Part shown: piece by piece, positions 34,400 through 43,326 of the stretch
How the letters are laid out: every line of letters starts with the position of its first letter
Numbering within the stretch: the stretch's first letter is position 1
Source of the DNA: Halosolutus halophilus
Lineage (GTDB): Archaea; Halobacteriota; Halobacteria; Halobacteriales; Natrialbaceae
Direction: 5' to 3'
Assembly: GCF_022869805.1 (NCBI RefSeq)
Contig: NZ_CP094974.1
Coordinates: 1,612,001 to 1,676,000 of the forward strand
DNA: 64,000 nt
The notes under the pieces: generated by a model
Databases searched by the model: none
What the model saw: the letters and a program-made list of their open reading frames with translations, nothing else
Told to the model about the DNA's origin: nothing
Program-made: the position numbers and the translations under genes

Positions 34400-34464
34400 T
34401 CGCGGTCGCGATCCCCCCGATCCGGCCGGGACCCGAACGGTCGAGGCCCTTGCCGCCGTTCGAC

Positions 34465-34539
34465 ACCTGTCGCTAATCTGCCACGTGTGGGGTAGCCTGT
34501 AACCCGTTGCTAGTCTGCTACCTGTCAGCAATCTGCTGT
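34465..34539 (+). repeat. Three imperfect 20-bp direct repeats
   Basis: Units ACCTGTCGCTAATCTGCCAC (34465-34484), ACCCGTTGCTAGTCTGCTAC (34502-34521) and a third at 34520-34539 share the core GCTAATCTGC with few changes. They end just before the TATA box of the lipoprotein gene and could be regulator sites. Confidence 0.6.
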
Positions 34540-34563
34540 TCCCTGCGAGTCCCACCCACGAAA

Positions 34564-34570
34564 CTTATAG
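34564..34570 (+). promoter_or_regulatory. TATA box of the lipoprotein gene
   Basis: CTTATAG lies about 30 bp upstream of the ATG at 34597, a typical haloarchaeal spacing for a leaderless or near-leaderless transcript. Confidence 0.55.
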
Positions 34571-34596
34571 TGGCGAACACAGTTCCCTCGGATAGG

Positions 34597-35289
34597 ATGA
34601 ATCGACGACTGTTCGTCGCCACGTTCGCGTCCGGAATCGTCGGCACCTCGGCCGGCTGTCTCGGCTTTCTCGACGATATCACCTCGTTTTCGGCGTCACC
34701 GGCGATCGTCAACGCCGATCAGGCCGACGAGGCCGGCTACGAGTACCAGGGTACCGTCGAGCAGGTCGAGACGAAATCGGTACCCCGGACGGACGAGTCC
34801 GTCGAGGTGACGAACTACGTCAGCCAGTACACCCGGACGATCACGACGCCGCTCGACGTCCTCGACGGCAGCGACACCGAGGCGGGCGTCTTCGCGATTA
34901 TCACAACTCCACAGGTGCGCGTCGCCGGGAAGGATTACAACCCCGTCGGCGACATGTCGAACGCCGAGATCGCGGAACGCATTCAGAACCAGTACGACGC
35001 GCTCTCGGTCGACGGGTCGGTCGGCGAGCGATCCGTCGAGGGACTGGAAACGTCGATCGACGTCGAGACGTTCGAAGGGGAGGCGGCGTTCCAGGGCCAG
35101 CAGGGCGTCGACGTCTTCGTGGACGTCGCACAACCCGATCACGACGACGACCATCTCGTGATCGTCGGCGTCTATCCCGACGACTACAACCTCCCGGTCA
35201 CGGACGAGAAAGCGCGAATCGACACGATGATCCGCGGACTGGAACACGGCGACGACGTCGACGCCGACATCAAAACCGAAGGCGAATAG
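34597..35289 (+). CDS. Secreted lipoprotein, unknown function (DUF6517-like)
   Basis: The 230-residue protein has a short signal (MNRRLFVATFASGIVGTSAGC) with lipobox SAGC near residue 21. The mature domain is mixed alpha/beta: TVEQVETKSVPRTDESVEVTNYV, an internal AIITTPQVRVAGK strand pair, and a C-terminal block ending VIVGVYPDDY. I believe it belongs to the haloarchaeal DUF6517 lipoprotein family, but without a known role. The start is chosen for the signal; the frame to 34507 would precede the promoter. Three direct repeats lie upstream. Confidence 0.75.
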   Translation: MNRRLFVATFASGIVGTSAGCLGFLDDITSFSASPAIVNADQADEAGYEYQGTVEQVETKSVPRTDESVEVTNYVSQYTRTITTPLDVLDGSDTEAGVFAIITTPQVRVAGKDYNPVGDMSNAEIAERIQNQYDALSVDGSVGERSVEGLETSIDVETFEGEAAFQGQQGVDVFVDVAQPDHDDDHLVIVGVYPDDYNLPVTDEKARIDTMIRGLEHGDDVDADIKTEGE

Positions 35290-35356
35290 TCACGGCGGCC
35301 GCTCGTCGTCGATCGCCAGTACCGAATGCCGCGACATGTAGTCGCTCGTCGTCGAG

Positions 35357-36418
35357 CTAGAAACCGAGCGCCGTGACGATCGAGAGTCCGCTTGCGAGCG
35401 CCCCGAGCAGGTAGCCGCCGATCGCGCCGCCGTTGAGCAGCGGCAGGCCCGCGTGGGGGCGGCCCTTGAGGACCATGTACATGAGTACGAGCAGTCCGGC
35501 GATCGTCCCGAGGATCGCCCCCAGTGCCGCGACGTTCAGCGTGATCACGGGAACGGCGATCGTCCCGACCTCGACGAAGTACGCGGCGCTCACGACGAGG
35601 ATGGTCGGAATGACGGCGTCGCCGAGGCCGATGAAGAGGGCGTCGCGGTCCAGTTCGTCGGCCGGTGGGCCCTCGTCGCCGCTGTCGTCGCCGTCGATCG
35701 CAGCCGCCGCGTCACCGTCGGTGTCGGCCCCTGTTTCTTCCGCGGAACGGGGCGCCTCGATCGTCCCGTCAGATCCGGCACCGCCGTCTTCGAGCACGTC
35801 GTCGGTACTCCCGGCCGCGAGATACGAGTACGAGAGCGTCGTCGGGACGACGAGGACGACCGGGATCTTCAGGTCCATCACCCCCTCGGCGAGGTCGAGC
35901 ATGTGTTCGGTCCCGTAGACGCTGATCGCGTCGTAAACGGCGAGCACGGCGAGCAGCAGGATCGCGGGCAGGAGCCCGAAACTGATCCCGAAGAGGGCGG
36001 CCGCGCCGGCACCCATCAGGACCCCGGCCGTGTCGATGACGTACCACTCCGGGTAGAACAGCAGGCCCGCACCGACGCCGATCGCCGCGAGGGCGGCGAG
36101 GACGTTGGTGTCGCCGACGGTCACGGCCGACGGAACGAACTCGAGGAAGACGAACCAGGCGAGCATCACGCTGACGCCGATGATCATCGCCCTGATGAGC
36201 CACTGGAGGTCGTACCTGAACGCCGCGAGCATGAACCCGGTCGCGCCGAGAATAATCGCGAAGTAGACAATACTGTTCGTCGGGTTGTCGGGGTCCTCGA
36301 CGGCCTGCCGATCGGACTCCTGGAAGGGGTCGGTCAGTGCCAGCGCACCCAACTGGACACCGAGAAACAGCAGGACCGTCAGCCCGACGGCGGCGAGCAC
36401 CCGCGTCCGGTCGTTCAT
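35357..36418 (-). CDS. Presenilin-type (A22) aspartyl intramembrane protease
   Basis: The 353-residue polytopic protein carries the two catalytic aspartates of presenilin/signal-peptide-peptidase homologues: YD in [15 protein letters not shown] and GLGD in [11 protein letters not shown]. The third conserved feature (PAL-like) is AGLPLLNGG near the C-terminus. Between the two aspartate-bearing helices is a long acidic loop (about 200-250) that is variable in this family. Substrates are membrane-spanning peptides or proteins. It lies downstream of the srp19-gar1 pair and is transcribed in the same direction. Confidence 0.92.
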   Translation of the reverse strand: MNDRTRVLAAVGLTVLLFLGVQLGALALTDPFQESDRQAVEDPDNPTNSIVYFAIILGATGFMLAAFRYDLQWLIRAMIIGVSVMLAWFVFLEFVPSAVTVGDTNVLAALAAIGVGAGLLFYPEWYVIDTAGVLMGAGAAALFGISFGLLPAILLLAVLAVYDAISVYGTEHMLDLAEGVMDLKIPVVLVVPTTLSYSYLAAGSTDDVLEDGGAGSDGTIEAPRSAEETGADTDGDAAAAIDGDDSGDEGPPADELDRDALFIGLGDAVIPTILVVSAAYFVEVGTIAVPVITLNVAALGAILGTIAGLLVLMYMVLKGRPHAGLPLLNGGAIGGYLLGALASGLSIVTALGF

Positions 36419-36524
36419 GATCCAGCGTTCGAACCCCTGTCCTATGGGTGTTTTGTGTTATCGGTGACGATCGGTCGCGAACTCGTAACGACCGACTGCG
36501 ACGGAGCCAGCGGGTGGCCCCGGG

Positions 36525-36761
36525 CTAGCGCGCGTACAGCGTCGACCCGACTAGCGACGGCAGATGAACGTCTTCGTCCGGCGTCACCGCCAGATAGGGC
36601 CGATCGACGGGACCGAAGACGTCGACGACGCGACCGACCTCGTCGAGCGACTCGTCGAGGACCGTCGTCCCGATGGCGTCGCGATCGGTTTCGTCGCCGT
36701 CGTCCGCCCGCAGGATCGCGAGTCCCTGCGCGGTGCGGACGACCTGTCCGATCCGGCGCAT
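36525..36761 (-). CDS. gar1: H/ACA ribonucleoprotein subunit Gar1
   Basis: This 78-residue Gar1/Naf1-type RNA-binding beta-barrel is part of H/ACA guide complexes that make pseudouridine with Cbf5, Nop10 and L7Ae. Family features are visible: an N-terminal strand [17 protein letters not shown], the central [25 protein letters not shown] and the closing YLAVTPDE. The length is typical for the archaeal form. It is separated by 2 bp from srp19, suggesting a shared transcript. Confidence 0.93.
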   Translation of the reverse strand: MRRIGQVVRTAQGLAILRADDGDETDRDAIGTTVLDESLDEVGRVVDVFGPVDRPYLAVTPDEDVHLPSLVGSTLYAR

Positions 36762-36763
36762 CG

Positions 36764-37045
36764 CTACTCCCGCATCGCGACGACGTACGCCGCGACGGCC
36801 TGGACGAGATCGTTCTTCGTCGAGTCGTCCGCGCCACGGACCACGACGCGGCCCCGATCGGCCCAGTGTTCCCGCGAGTAGGCCTTGTCCCGCTCGATCG
36901 TGGCGTCGTACCCGATCTGCTGGACGGCTTTCGCGATCTCGTCGACCGTCGGCTCAGCGACTGCCAGATCCCGGGACACGCGGCGTCCCTCGGCCCGCGA
37001 GAGGTCCGCATCGAGATAGGCGGGCCAGATGACGTTCTCGACCAT
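36764..37045 (-). CDS. srp19: Signal recognition particle subunit SRP19
   Basis: The 93-residue SRP19 binds the SRP RNA helices 6 and 8 and prepares the particle for SRP54 loading. The characteristic [19 protein letters not shown] (starting near residue 5) is at the N-terminus, and [16 protein letters not shown] is the central RNA-binding loop. Start at ATG 37045. Cotranscription with gar1 is likely, so the pair joins two ribonucleoprotein subunits. Confidence 0.95.
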   Translation of the reverse strand: MVENVIWPAYLDADLSRAEGRRVSRDLAVAEPTVDEIAKAVQQIGYDATIERDKAYSREHWADRGRVVVRGADDSTKNDLVQAVAAYVVAMRE

Positions 37046-37105
37046 AGGATCACCTCGGCAGGCCGACGAGTAAACACTTTTCAAAACGAGACGGCTATCT
37101 GGAGG

Positions 37106-38215
37106 TTACCGACGACGCAACAGGAGCGTGCCACCGAGGAGTGCAGCGACGGCGGCCGGTGCGCCGAAGCCGGGGATCGACTCGGACGCGTCGTCGCTGT
37201 CGTCGCCATCGGTTTCACTGCTACCGCCGGTCTCACCGTCTCCGTCGTTCTCACCGTCTTCGCCGGATTCCTCGAGGCCTTCGCTCGCCGCTTCGTAGGC
37301 GTCGGGGTGGATCGCCTCGACGATATCCACGACGGCGTAGACGACCTGCGGTGCGGGCTGGCTGATCTGGTTGGCGTCGACGGCGACGACGTTGTCGTTC
37401 TGGTAGGCCGTCGTCGCTTCGGCCCCCTCGGGGATCGGCGGTTCCTCCCTGTCGTCGGGGTAAATGATCCACTCGGGATCCTCGTCGACGATCGTTTCGC
37501 TACTGAGTTGCTGGTAGAACGTGATTCCGGCCCGTTCGGCGAGGTTCTCGACGTCGGCAGTCGCCAGCACTTCGTGGATGAAGGTATCGGTGCCGGCCGT
37601 CGTCCCGTCCTCGCCCATCGCGTAGTACGCGAGCGGTCGATCCGCGTCCTCGACGGCGGTCTCGACGACCTCGAGTTGTTCGTTCATCCAGTCGACGGTC
37701 TCGGTCGCGCCCGCACACTCGCCGGTGAGTTCGCCGGTCCGGACGACGTTGTCGCGCACGTCGTCGATCGTATTCGCCGCCTCGAAGTGATAGACGGTCA
37801 GCCCGGCGTCTCGGAGCGTTTCGATGTCGTCCTCGGACGTGATGTTCGCCGCCAGCACGACGTCCGGGTCGAGGTCGATCACCCGCTCGGTGTTGACCTG
37901 CCAGCCGTCGCTGACGTCCGCGCGGTCGCCGCGGTCGAGTCCGCTCGTCGCAGGACTGTACGGCAAGCCGTCGAGACGATCTTCCGCCCCGATTTCGTAG
38001 ACTGTCTGTGCGTCACTCGGCTGCAACGCGACCACGGATTCGGGTGGTTCCTCGAGCGTAATCGTTTCGCCCGTCGCGTCGGTCAGTTCGATCGGATACT
38101 CACACGCCGCCTGATTCGCGTCGGCAGCGCCTCCCGCACTGCTCGCGGCCGCGGCGGGTGCGAGCAGCGAGAGGGCGAGTACTGCGGTGATGAGGATAAC
38201 GGGTTTCTGTCGCAT
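37106..38215 (-). CDS. btuF: BtuF-like substrate-binding protein with PGF-CTERM anchor
   Basis: The 369-residue exported protein has an N-terminal signal (residues 1-25), then a class III periplasmic-binding fold ([21 protein letters not shown], then a second lobe with [17 protein letters not shown]). After a low-complexity acidic linker (about 318-345), the end is [24 protein letters not shown]-like. That is the PGF-CTERM motif cut by archaeosortase and attached to lipid. Substrate by context: cobalamin, heme or iron chelate; the divergent btuC-btuD operon supplies permease and ATPase. A palindrome lies in the shared promoter. Confidence 0.9.
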   Translation of the reverse strand: MRQKPVILITAVLALSLLAPAAAASSAGGAADANQAACEYPIELTDATGETITLEEPPESVVALQPSDAQTVYEIGAEDRLDGLPYSPATSGLDRGDRADVSDGWQVNTERVIDLDPDVVLAANITSEDDIETLRDAGLTVYHFEAANTIDDVRDNVVRTGELTGECAGATETVDWMNEQLEVVETAVEDADRPLAYYAMGEDGTTAGTDTFIHEVLATADVENLAERAGITFYQQLSSETIVDEDPEWIIYPDDREEPPIPEGAEATTAYQNDNVVAVDANQISQPAPQVVYAVVDIVEAIHPDAYEAASEGLEESGEDGENDGDGETGGSSETDGDDSDDASESIPGFGAPAAVAALLGGTLLLRRR

Positions 38216-38240
38216 CGTCCGATAGATGGGTGGTCTTCAA

Positions 38241-38250
38241 CAAATATTTG
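38241..38250. promoter_or_regulatory. CAAATATTTG palindrome in the divergent btuF / btuC promoter
   Basis: A perfect 10-bp palindrome occupies the 60-bp gap between the two divergent starts, within the likely TATA positions of both. It could be a bidirectional TATA element, an operator for a metal or cofactor regulator, or both. Confidence 0.45.
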
Positions 38251-38275
38251 TCTAACCCAAACGAGGTTGCAGTAT

Positions 38276-39373
38276 ATGCCGCGATCGGTCCGAACCGCGT
38301 CGTGGTCGGCGGCCCTCACCGCGCTGCTCGTCGCCGTCGTCGTCAGCAGCGCCGCTCTCGGACCGGTCAGGATCGATCCGCTGACGGTCGCGATGGCCGT
38401 CCTGAACGCCGTCGTCGTTCCCTCGGGTGTGGCGTCCGGAAGCGTGACGATCCCCGGACTCGGCGTCGGCGTTCCAACTCCGCATTTCCAGTACGCGCCC
38501 GTCTTCTCGTTCGACGTCCCCCAGACGCACCAGATCATCGTCGCGGACGTCCGTTTGCCACGGATCGCACTCGCGGCGACGGTCGGCTTCGCCCTCGCCG
38601 CCGCCGGGACGGTGATGCAGGGGTTCTTCCGGAATCCGCTCGCCGATCCGTCGATCATCGGCGTCTCGTCGGGTGCCGCCGCCGGTGCCGTCGCCGCGAT
38701 CGCGTTCCCGGTTCTCGTTCCGTTCGGGAGCCTTCACCTCTCCGCGTTCGCCGGCGCGCTCGTGACCGCGTTTCTCGTCTACGCGATCGCCACCGAGGGT
38801 GGCAGAACGCCAGTCGCGACGCTGTTGCTCGCCGGCGTCGCCGTTCAGGCCTTCCTCGGGGCGCTCATCTCGTACATGCTCGTCCACAGCGGGGAGAACC
38901 TCAGACGGGCCGTGATCTGGATGATGGGGCACCTCAACAACAGTTCCTGGAGCGACGTCGGCTTCGCACTGCCGGTGACGATCGTCGGCGTCGTTGTCCT
39001 CGGTGCGTTCACCCGAGAATTGAACGTCCTCTTGCTCGGCGAAGAAGACGCCTATCACCTCGGCGTCGACGTCGAGCGAACGAAACTCCTCCTGCTCGCG
39101 ATCGCGAGTCTCGTGACGGCAGCGGGCGTCGCCGTCGCAGGCGTCATCGGCTTCGTCGGCCTCGTCGTCCCGCACATGATGCGGCTGATCGTCGGCCCGG
39201 ATCACCGGATCCTGTTGCCGACCAGTGCCCTCGCCGGCGCGTCCTTTCTCGTCGCGACCGATACCCTCGCCCGCGCGGGCCCGGCAGAAGTGCCCGTCGG
39301 GATCGTCACGGCGGCGCTCGGTGCCCCGTTCTTCCTGTTTCTGCTGACCCGTCGGGAGGTGCACTCGCTGTGA
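38276..39373 (+). CDS. btuC: BtuC-like ABC importer permease
   Basis: The 365-residue FecCD/BtuC permease has about ten transmembrane helices. Visible family motifs are [36 protein letters not shown] (around residues 95-130) and [20 protein letters not shown], the coupling-helix region that touches the ATPase. It imports cobalamin, siderophore or heme captured by BtuF. The ATG at 38276 directly follows the divergent promoter. The ATPase gene starts within its last codon. Confidence 0.93.
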   Translation: MPRSVRTASWSAALTALLVAVVVSSAALGPVRIDPLTVAMAVLNAVVVPSGVASGSVTIPGLGVGVPTPHFQYAPVFSFDVPQTHQIIVADVRLPRIALAATVGFALAAAGTVMQGFFRNPLADPSIIGVSSGAAAGAVAAIAFPVLVPFGSLHLSAFAGALVTAFLVYAIATEGGRTPVATLLLAGVAVQAFLGALISYMLVHSGENLRRAVIWMMGHLNNSSWSDVGFALPVTIVGVVVLGAFTRELNVLLLGEEDAYHLGVDVERTKLLLLAIASLVTAAGVAVAGVIGFVGLVVPHMMRLIVGPDHRILLPTSALAGASFLVATDTLARAGPAEVPVGIVTAALGAPFFLFLLTRREVHSL

Positions 39374-40764
39374 CGGGCGCGTCCGATCGCGACGAAGCGA
39401 CTGGCCAATCGAACCGCGACGAGAGACCGATCGGCGGCGCGAATACGAGTATCGACGTCCGCGACGTCGCGGTCTCGTTCGGCGAGATCGACGTCCTCGA
39501 GGACCTCTCGCTCTCCGCCGAACCGGGGGAGGTCGTCGGACTCGTCGGCCCGAACGGAGCCGGAAAGACGACGCTGCTCCGGACGATCAGCGGTGCGATC
39601 TCGCCCGATCGGGGTCGTGTCACGATCGGCGGGGACGACGTTCACGGCCTCTCCTCGCGGGAATCGAGTCGCCGGGTTGCGGTCGTCCCGCAGGAGACGA
39701 CGCTGTCGTTCTCCTTTTCCGTCCGAGACGTCGTCGAGATGGGTCGTCACCCCTACCGATCGCGCTTTGCACCCCCCGATCCGGAGGACCGCGCCGTCGT
39801 GGACGACGCGCTCGAACGGACGCGAACGGCACAGTTCGCCGATCGTGGGATCGAGGCGGTCAGCGGCGGTGAACGAAAGCGGGTCGTCCTCGCGCGTGCG
39901 GTCGCCCAGGAGACGCCGGTCATGCTCCTCGACGAACCGACGGCGAGTCTCGACGTCAACCACGCGATCGAGACGCTCGAACTGGTCCGGGACCTCGTCG
40001 CGGAGGGACGGACCGTCATCGCGGCGATCCACGACCTGAACCTGGCCGCGCGGTACTGCGACCGGCTCGTGATGCTGGCCGACGGGACGGTCCACCGGTC
40101 CGGATCCCCGACCGAGGTTCTCTCGTCGGACGCGTTGCGGGCGGCCTTCGACGCGAACGCGGCGGTGACGTCGAATCCGGTGACCGGAACGGCGTCGGTG
40201 ACGGCGCTCCCCGACGACGATCCCGGACCGCTCCCGGACGGCGTCCACGTGCTCGGCTCCGGGGCGACCGCAGCAGAGGTCCTCGCGCGCCTCGACGCTG
40301 CCGGTGTGGACGCGCGTCTCGGCCCCGTTTCGAGCGGATCGTCGGCCGCCGAGACGGCCGCCCAACTCGGGATCGATTCCATCGAGGTAGAACCGTTCGC
40401 CCCGCTGTCGCGGGCGGATCGGGACGCGCTCGATCGATCCCTGGTCGATCGGGACGCTACCGTCCTCGCGGACCTCGAAGTCGGCGCGGGGAATCAGATC
40501 CTCCTCGACCGCGCGCTCGAGTGCGACTCGCTCGTCCTCGTCGAAACCCGCCCGTTCGCCGAGCGGAACTTCGCGGGATCGGGTGCTCGAGACCGGTACG
40601 AGGAGATTCGACGGCGGGCCGTCGAGACGTCGCCCGATCGGATTCTCGAGGCGCTGGCCTCGGCCCTCGATCCGGACGGTGAGACGGTCTCGGAGCGATC
40701 GGAGACGGTCGCCGATCGCACCGAGTCGACGGAGTCCCCATCGGCGGAGTCGACCGACGACTGA
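39370..40764 (+). CDS. btuD: BtuD-like ABC ATPase with C-terminal extension
   Basis: The 464-residue protein starts at GTG 39370, overlapping the btuC stop by four bases. The first about 250 residues are a standard ATPase: Walker [10 protein letters not shown] (60-68), signature VSGGERKRV (164-172), Walker B VMLLDEPT (184-191) and a switch histidine in AAIHDLN. Residues 260-440 form a second alpha/beta domain ([45 protein letters not shown]), often seen on haloarchaeal cobalamin ATPases. It may be regulatory. The disordered acidic C-tail follows. Confidence 0.93.
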   Translation: MTGASDRDEATGQSNRDERPIGGANTSIDVRDVAVSFGEIDVLEDLSLSAEPGEVVGLVGPNGAGKTTLLRTISGAISPDRGRVTIGGDDVHGLSSRESSRRVAVVPQETTLSFSFSVRDVVEMGRHPYRSRFAPPDPEDRAVVDDALERTRTAQFADRGIEAVSGGERKRVVLARAVAQETPVMLLDEPTASLDVNHAIETLELVRDLVAEGRTVIAAIHDLNLAARYCDRLVMLADGTVHRSGSPTEVLSSDALRAAFDANAAVTSNPVTGTASVTALPDDDPGPLPDGVHVLGSGATAAEVLARLDAAGVDARLGPVSSGSSAAETAAQLGIDSIEVEPFAPLSRADRDALDRSLVDRDATVLADLEVGAGNQILLDRALECDSLVLVETRPFAERNFAGSGARDRYEEIRRRAVETSPDRILEALASALDPDGETVSERSETVADRTESTESPSAESTDD

Positions 40765-41009
40765 CGAGGGTTCTCGAAGACGCCAGTCATCGCCATCGGA
40801 GCCGCCACGACGGGAATCGGCCTCGACGGCGGGCGGAACTACGTCTCGGATCGCTCCGATCGGAGTCGACGACTGCATCCGGAGCGACCGAACGGTACCG
40901 CGCGGTGCTTCGACGGTACGACCCGTCGGTTCCCTCCTACGACGGTATCGTCTGCAAGGAGGTGTTGGACGTCCGCTCAGCGGAAATCCAGGAGACGGTC
41001 GGAACCGAT

Positions 41010-41720
41010 ATGACCGGCGATCGGCGGGGAGAAACGTCCCTCTCGGTGGTGGGCGAGACGCGAGGAGCGATTGATTTCTGTCACACCGTCGCCGGGGTCG
41101 TCTTCGAGGCCATCGCCGCGTCGTCGCACGTCGGCCTCGAGAACGCCGTCATGGAGACGTACCTCGACGTCGCCGAATCGATCGACCGTCCCGGCGAACG
41201 CTGCCTGCGACTGCTCGATAGCATCGCGACGGAACTCGACGCGCGACTCGAACCCGACGAACAGGCGTCGCTACTCGCCACGGCAGCGTCGTCCCTCCCG
41301 ACCGATCCGGACGGGCGTGACGACCCCACTCCACTCGTCACCACTCTCGCAGTCCTCCAGTCCGTGGGCCTGCTCGAGTCCGCCCGAGTGACGCAATCGC
41401 CGGCCGATTTCGGTCCCGATCGGCACTCCTGGACGGTTCGACTCGACGGATGCACGTTTGCAGCGGCCGCCGAACGGCTGGTGACGCTCCCGATCGTCGT
41501 CGGGCTCTTCGCCCGTGTGTCGACGCGATCACTGGCGATCACCGAAGCCGAGCGGATCGATCGGCAGTCGCCCGCCACGTGGCGTCCGCGGATCACTGCG
41601 ACGGAGGCGGATCCCCCCGCGGGCTCGTCTGCGTCCGAGAGCACGATCACACGTGACTACCCCGACGGGGACAGGGGAGGTCGACGTGGACACTATCGTG
41701 GGTGGAACGGGCACTCCTGA
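41010..41720 (+). CDS. Unrecognised haloarchaeal protein
   Basis: The 236-residue frame starts at ATG 41010. The region 60-170 is helical (VAGVVFEAIAASSHVGLENAVMETYLDVAESI; RCLRLLDSIATELDARLEPDEQ) and the following segment carries a few beta strands (SWTVRLDGCTFAAAAERLVTLPIVVGLFA). The C-terminal 40 residues are basic and low-complexity. I find no catalytic motif. It sits between btuD and the amphi-Trp gene, with 245 bp upstream. Confidence 0.6.
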   Translation: MTGDRRGETSLSVVGETRGAIDFCHTVAGVVFEAIAASSHVGLENAVMETYLDVAESIDRPGERCLRLLDSIATELDARLEPDEQASLLATAASSLPTDPDGRDDPTPLVTTLAVLQSVGLLESARVTQSPADFGPDRHSWTVRLDGCTFAAAAERLVTLPIVVGLFARVSTRSLAITEAERIDRQSPATWRPRITATEADPPAGSSASESTITRDYPDGDRGGRRGHYRGWNGHS

Positions 41721-41768
41721 CGGTCGGACCGCGATCGACGACCCCGTTGACGTCGTACTAGACGGACG

Positions 41769-42068
41769 ATGACTGATCCAGAACGATCTTCGGCAGACGA
41801 CGAGCGAACGACGATCCGGTCCGGCCGCAAGTTCGAACAGGAGTACCGGCTCGACGCGGACGAAGCCGGCGCGTTCCTGATCGAACTGGGTGAACGACTC
41901 CGTGACGGCGACGAGCTAACGATCGCCACCGACGAGTGGGAACTCCCGTTCGCCTTCGGGACCCCAGTCGAACTGGAAATCGAGTTCGACGGCGTTGGCG
42001 AACCGCAACTGGAGATCGAACTGGAACTCCCGGGACGAACCGACGAGACGGCCCCCGACGTTCGGTAG
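41769..42068 (+). CDS. Amphi-Trp domain protein
   Basis: The 99-residue protein consists of one amphi-Trp domain: KFEQEYRLDADEAGAFLIEL, a helix with strand, the tryptophan strand in LTIATDEWELPFAFGTPVELEIEF and a final acidic strand. These small domains occur in many haloarchaeal proteins, often alone, with unknown function. It overlaps neither neighbour. Confidence 0.85.
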   Translation: MTDPERSSADDERTTIRSGRKFEQEYRLDADEAGAFLIELGERLRDGDELTIATDEWELPFAFGTPVELEIEFDGVGEPQLEIELELPGRTDETAPDVR

Positions 42069-42361
42069 CCGATCGGACAGTCGAGTTGGTCCCGCCCGAG
42101 TGCGTTCTCGGCGGTCGTGAGCGCGACGGATCGTCAGGTCCCACGTCAGGTGGGTTCATCGGGGCACACGACAGACGGTCGTGTTACGCGAGTGTTTTCG
42201 AGGAGGATGGTCGGCGGCTACGGTGGTGGTGCAGTCGCCGACGGAGTTCGCCCCAGGCCGACGATCGGTGTCCGCGAATCGATCCCGAATCGCCGGCCAA
42301 TCGACCCGATGTATCAGCTGTAGTGAATTATGAATCCGAACGACCGTGTCCAGCGTCGACC
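42069..42361. other. Gap before the candidate RNA: nothing recognisable
   Basis: This 293-bp stretch has no coding-like frame and no clear terminator. The only open frames are basic and low in acidic residues. It leads into the AT-rich promoter element at 42362. Confidence 0.4.
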
Positions 42362-42368
42362 TTATAAA
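42362..42368 (+). promoter_or_regulatory. TATA box of the candidate RNA / cupredoxin leader
   Basis: TTATAAA within CTTATAAACC is a close match to the haloarchaeal TATA consensus and is about 26 bp before the hairpin at 42388. Confidence 0.6.
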
Positions 42369-42387
42369 CCAATAATTGCTATATCAA

Positions 42388-42546
42388 ATCGACGGTGGAA
42401 CGGGGATATTCCGCGTCGATCGATGAGGTGTAATCCCTCGTTGGAACAAACGCGGCGGACGACCGATCGTCGTCGGGGCGATCCGAGGCTTCGTTTCACC
42501 GGCAAACCGCGCTCTGCCCGGAGAAACGGGAACGTGTCTTTTTCTC
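42388..42546 (+). ncRNA. Candidate structured small RNA or long leader
   Basis: From 42388 the sequence folds as ATCGACG (42388-42394) with CGTCGAT (42414-42420), enclosing GGAA (42397-42400) with TTCC (42409-42412). GAGG then faces CCTC (near 42425-42439), and CCCG faces CGGG near the 3' end (about 42517-42530). A CTTTTT run follows at 42538-42543. The TATA box is at leaderless distance from the first stem. No coding frame of suitable composition exists here, and the cupredoxin ATG is only 25 bp after the T-run. Confidence 0.4.
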
Positions 42547-42570
42547 CGTCCTAGACGTTCCGCGGGTTGT

Positions 42571-43125
42571 ATGAGCGAGACACACTGGTCACGGCGGACG
42601 GCGCTCAGGTTCATCGGAGCAACGACCGCAGCCACGGGGCTGACGACCGCGGTGACGGCACAGGAGGACGACGCCGAGGACGACGCGGACGGGGAAGAGA
42701 CCGACCGGTTGCCGATCATCCTCGCCGGCCGAACCGAGTACTGGTACGGTATCGCTCCCGAGGCGATCGAAGGCGAGGAGAATCCGGCGCTCGACCTGGA
42801 GGAGGGGCAGGAGTACGAACTCGTCTGGATCAACGTCGACGGCGTGAATCACGAACTGGTCGTCGAATCCGCGGACGGCGAGGAACTCGAGGCGTCCGAC
42901 ACGTCGGAGACGGCGGGCGAAGCCGTTTCGATGACGTTCGAAGCGAGCGAGGACGCCGCCGAGTACTACTGCGAGTTCCATCCGGAATCGATGCGCGGCG
43001 ATGTCGAACTGGGGGACGGCTTCGACCTTTCCTCGAACGGAGGCGAAGACGGCGACGGGAACGAATCCGAGAGCGACGACACCGCGGACGACGAAGAGTC
43101 GGGCGGGAGCGATTCCGGGTACTGA
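42571..43125 (+). CDS. Tat-exported cupredoxin (halocyanin-like)
   Basis: The 184-residue protein has a twin-arginine signal (SRRTALRFIGATTAATGLTTAVTAQ) and then a single type-1 copper domain. The ligand pattern is the standard one: His in VNHELVV (about residue 92) and Cys, His, Met in YYCEFHPESMRG (about 131-140). The acidic C-terminal tail (about 30 residues) is disordered. It probably carries electrons at the outer face of the membrane. No own TATA box stands out near -27, so it may use the promoter at 42362. Confidence 0.85.
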   Translation: MSETHWSRRTALRFIGATTAATGLTTAVTAQEDDAEDDADGEETDRLPIILAGRTEYWYGIAPEAIEGEENPALDLEEGQEYELVWINVDGVNHELVVESADGEELEASDTSETAGEAVSMTFEASEDAAEYYCEFHPESMRGDVELGDGFDLSSNGGEDGDGNESESDDTADDEESGGSDSGY

Positions 43126-43326
43126 CACCCGGCGATCGTCCACGATAGCGCCGCCATTCCGCCGATTGCGTCGATGGGGGACGTCGCCGTCGGGGACCGC
43201 GATCGCTGGACCGATCGTCGACAGCGTCGCAGAGAAAACGGCTGGAGGTATAGCGGGGGTCGATGGCTTTCGCTCGCCAGCCCGGACTGGACGGTTTTTT
43301 ACCCTTCGACCTCCGAGTCCCCGGCA

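Noticed and set aside
35453-38275. Very long plus-strand frame continuous with btuC
   Set aside because: It overlaps the presenilin, gar1, srp19 and btuF genes on the other strand; only the part from ATG 38276 is real.
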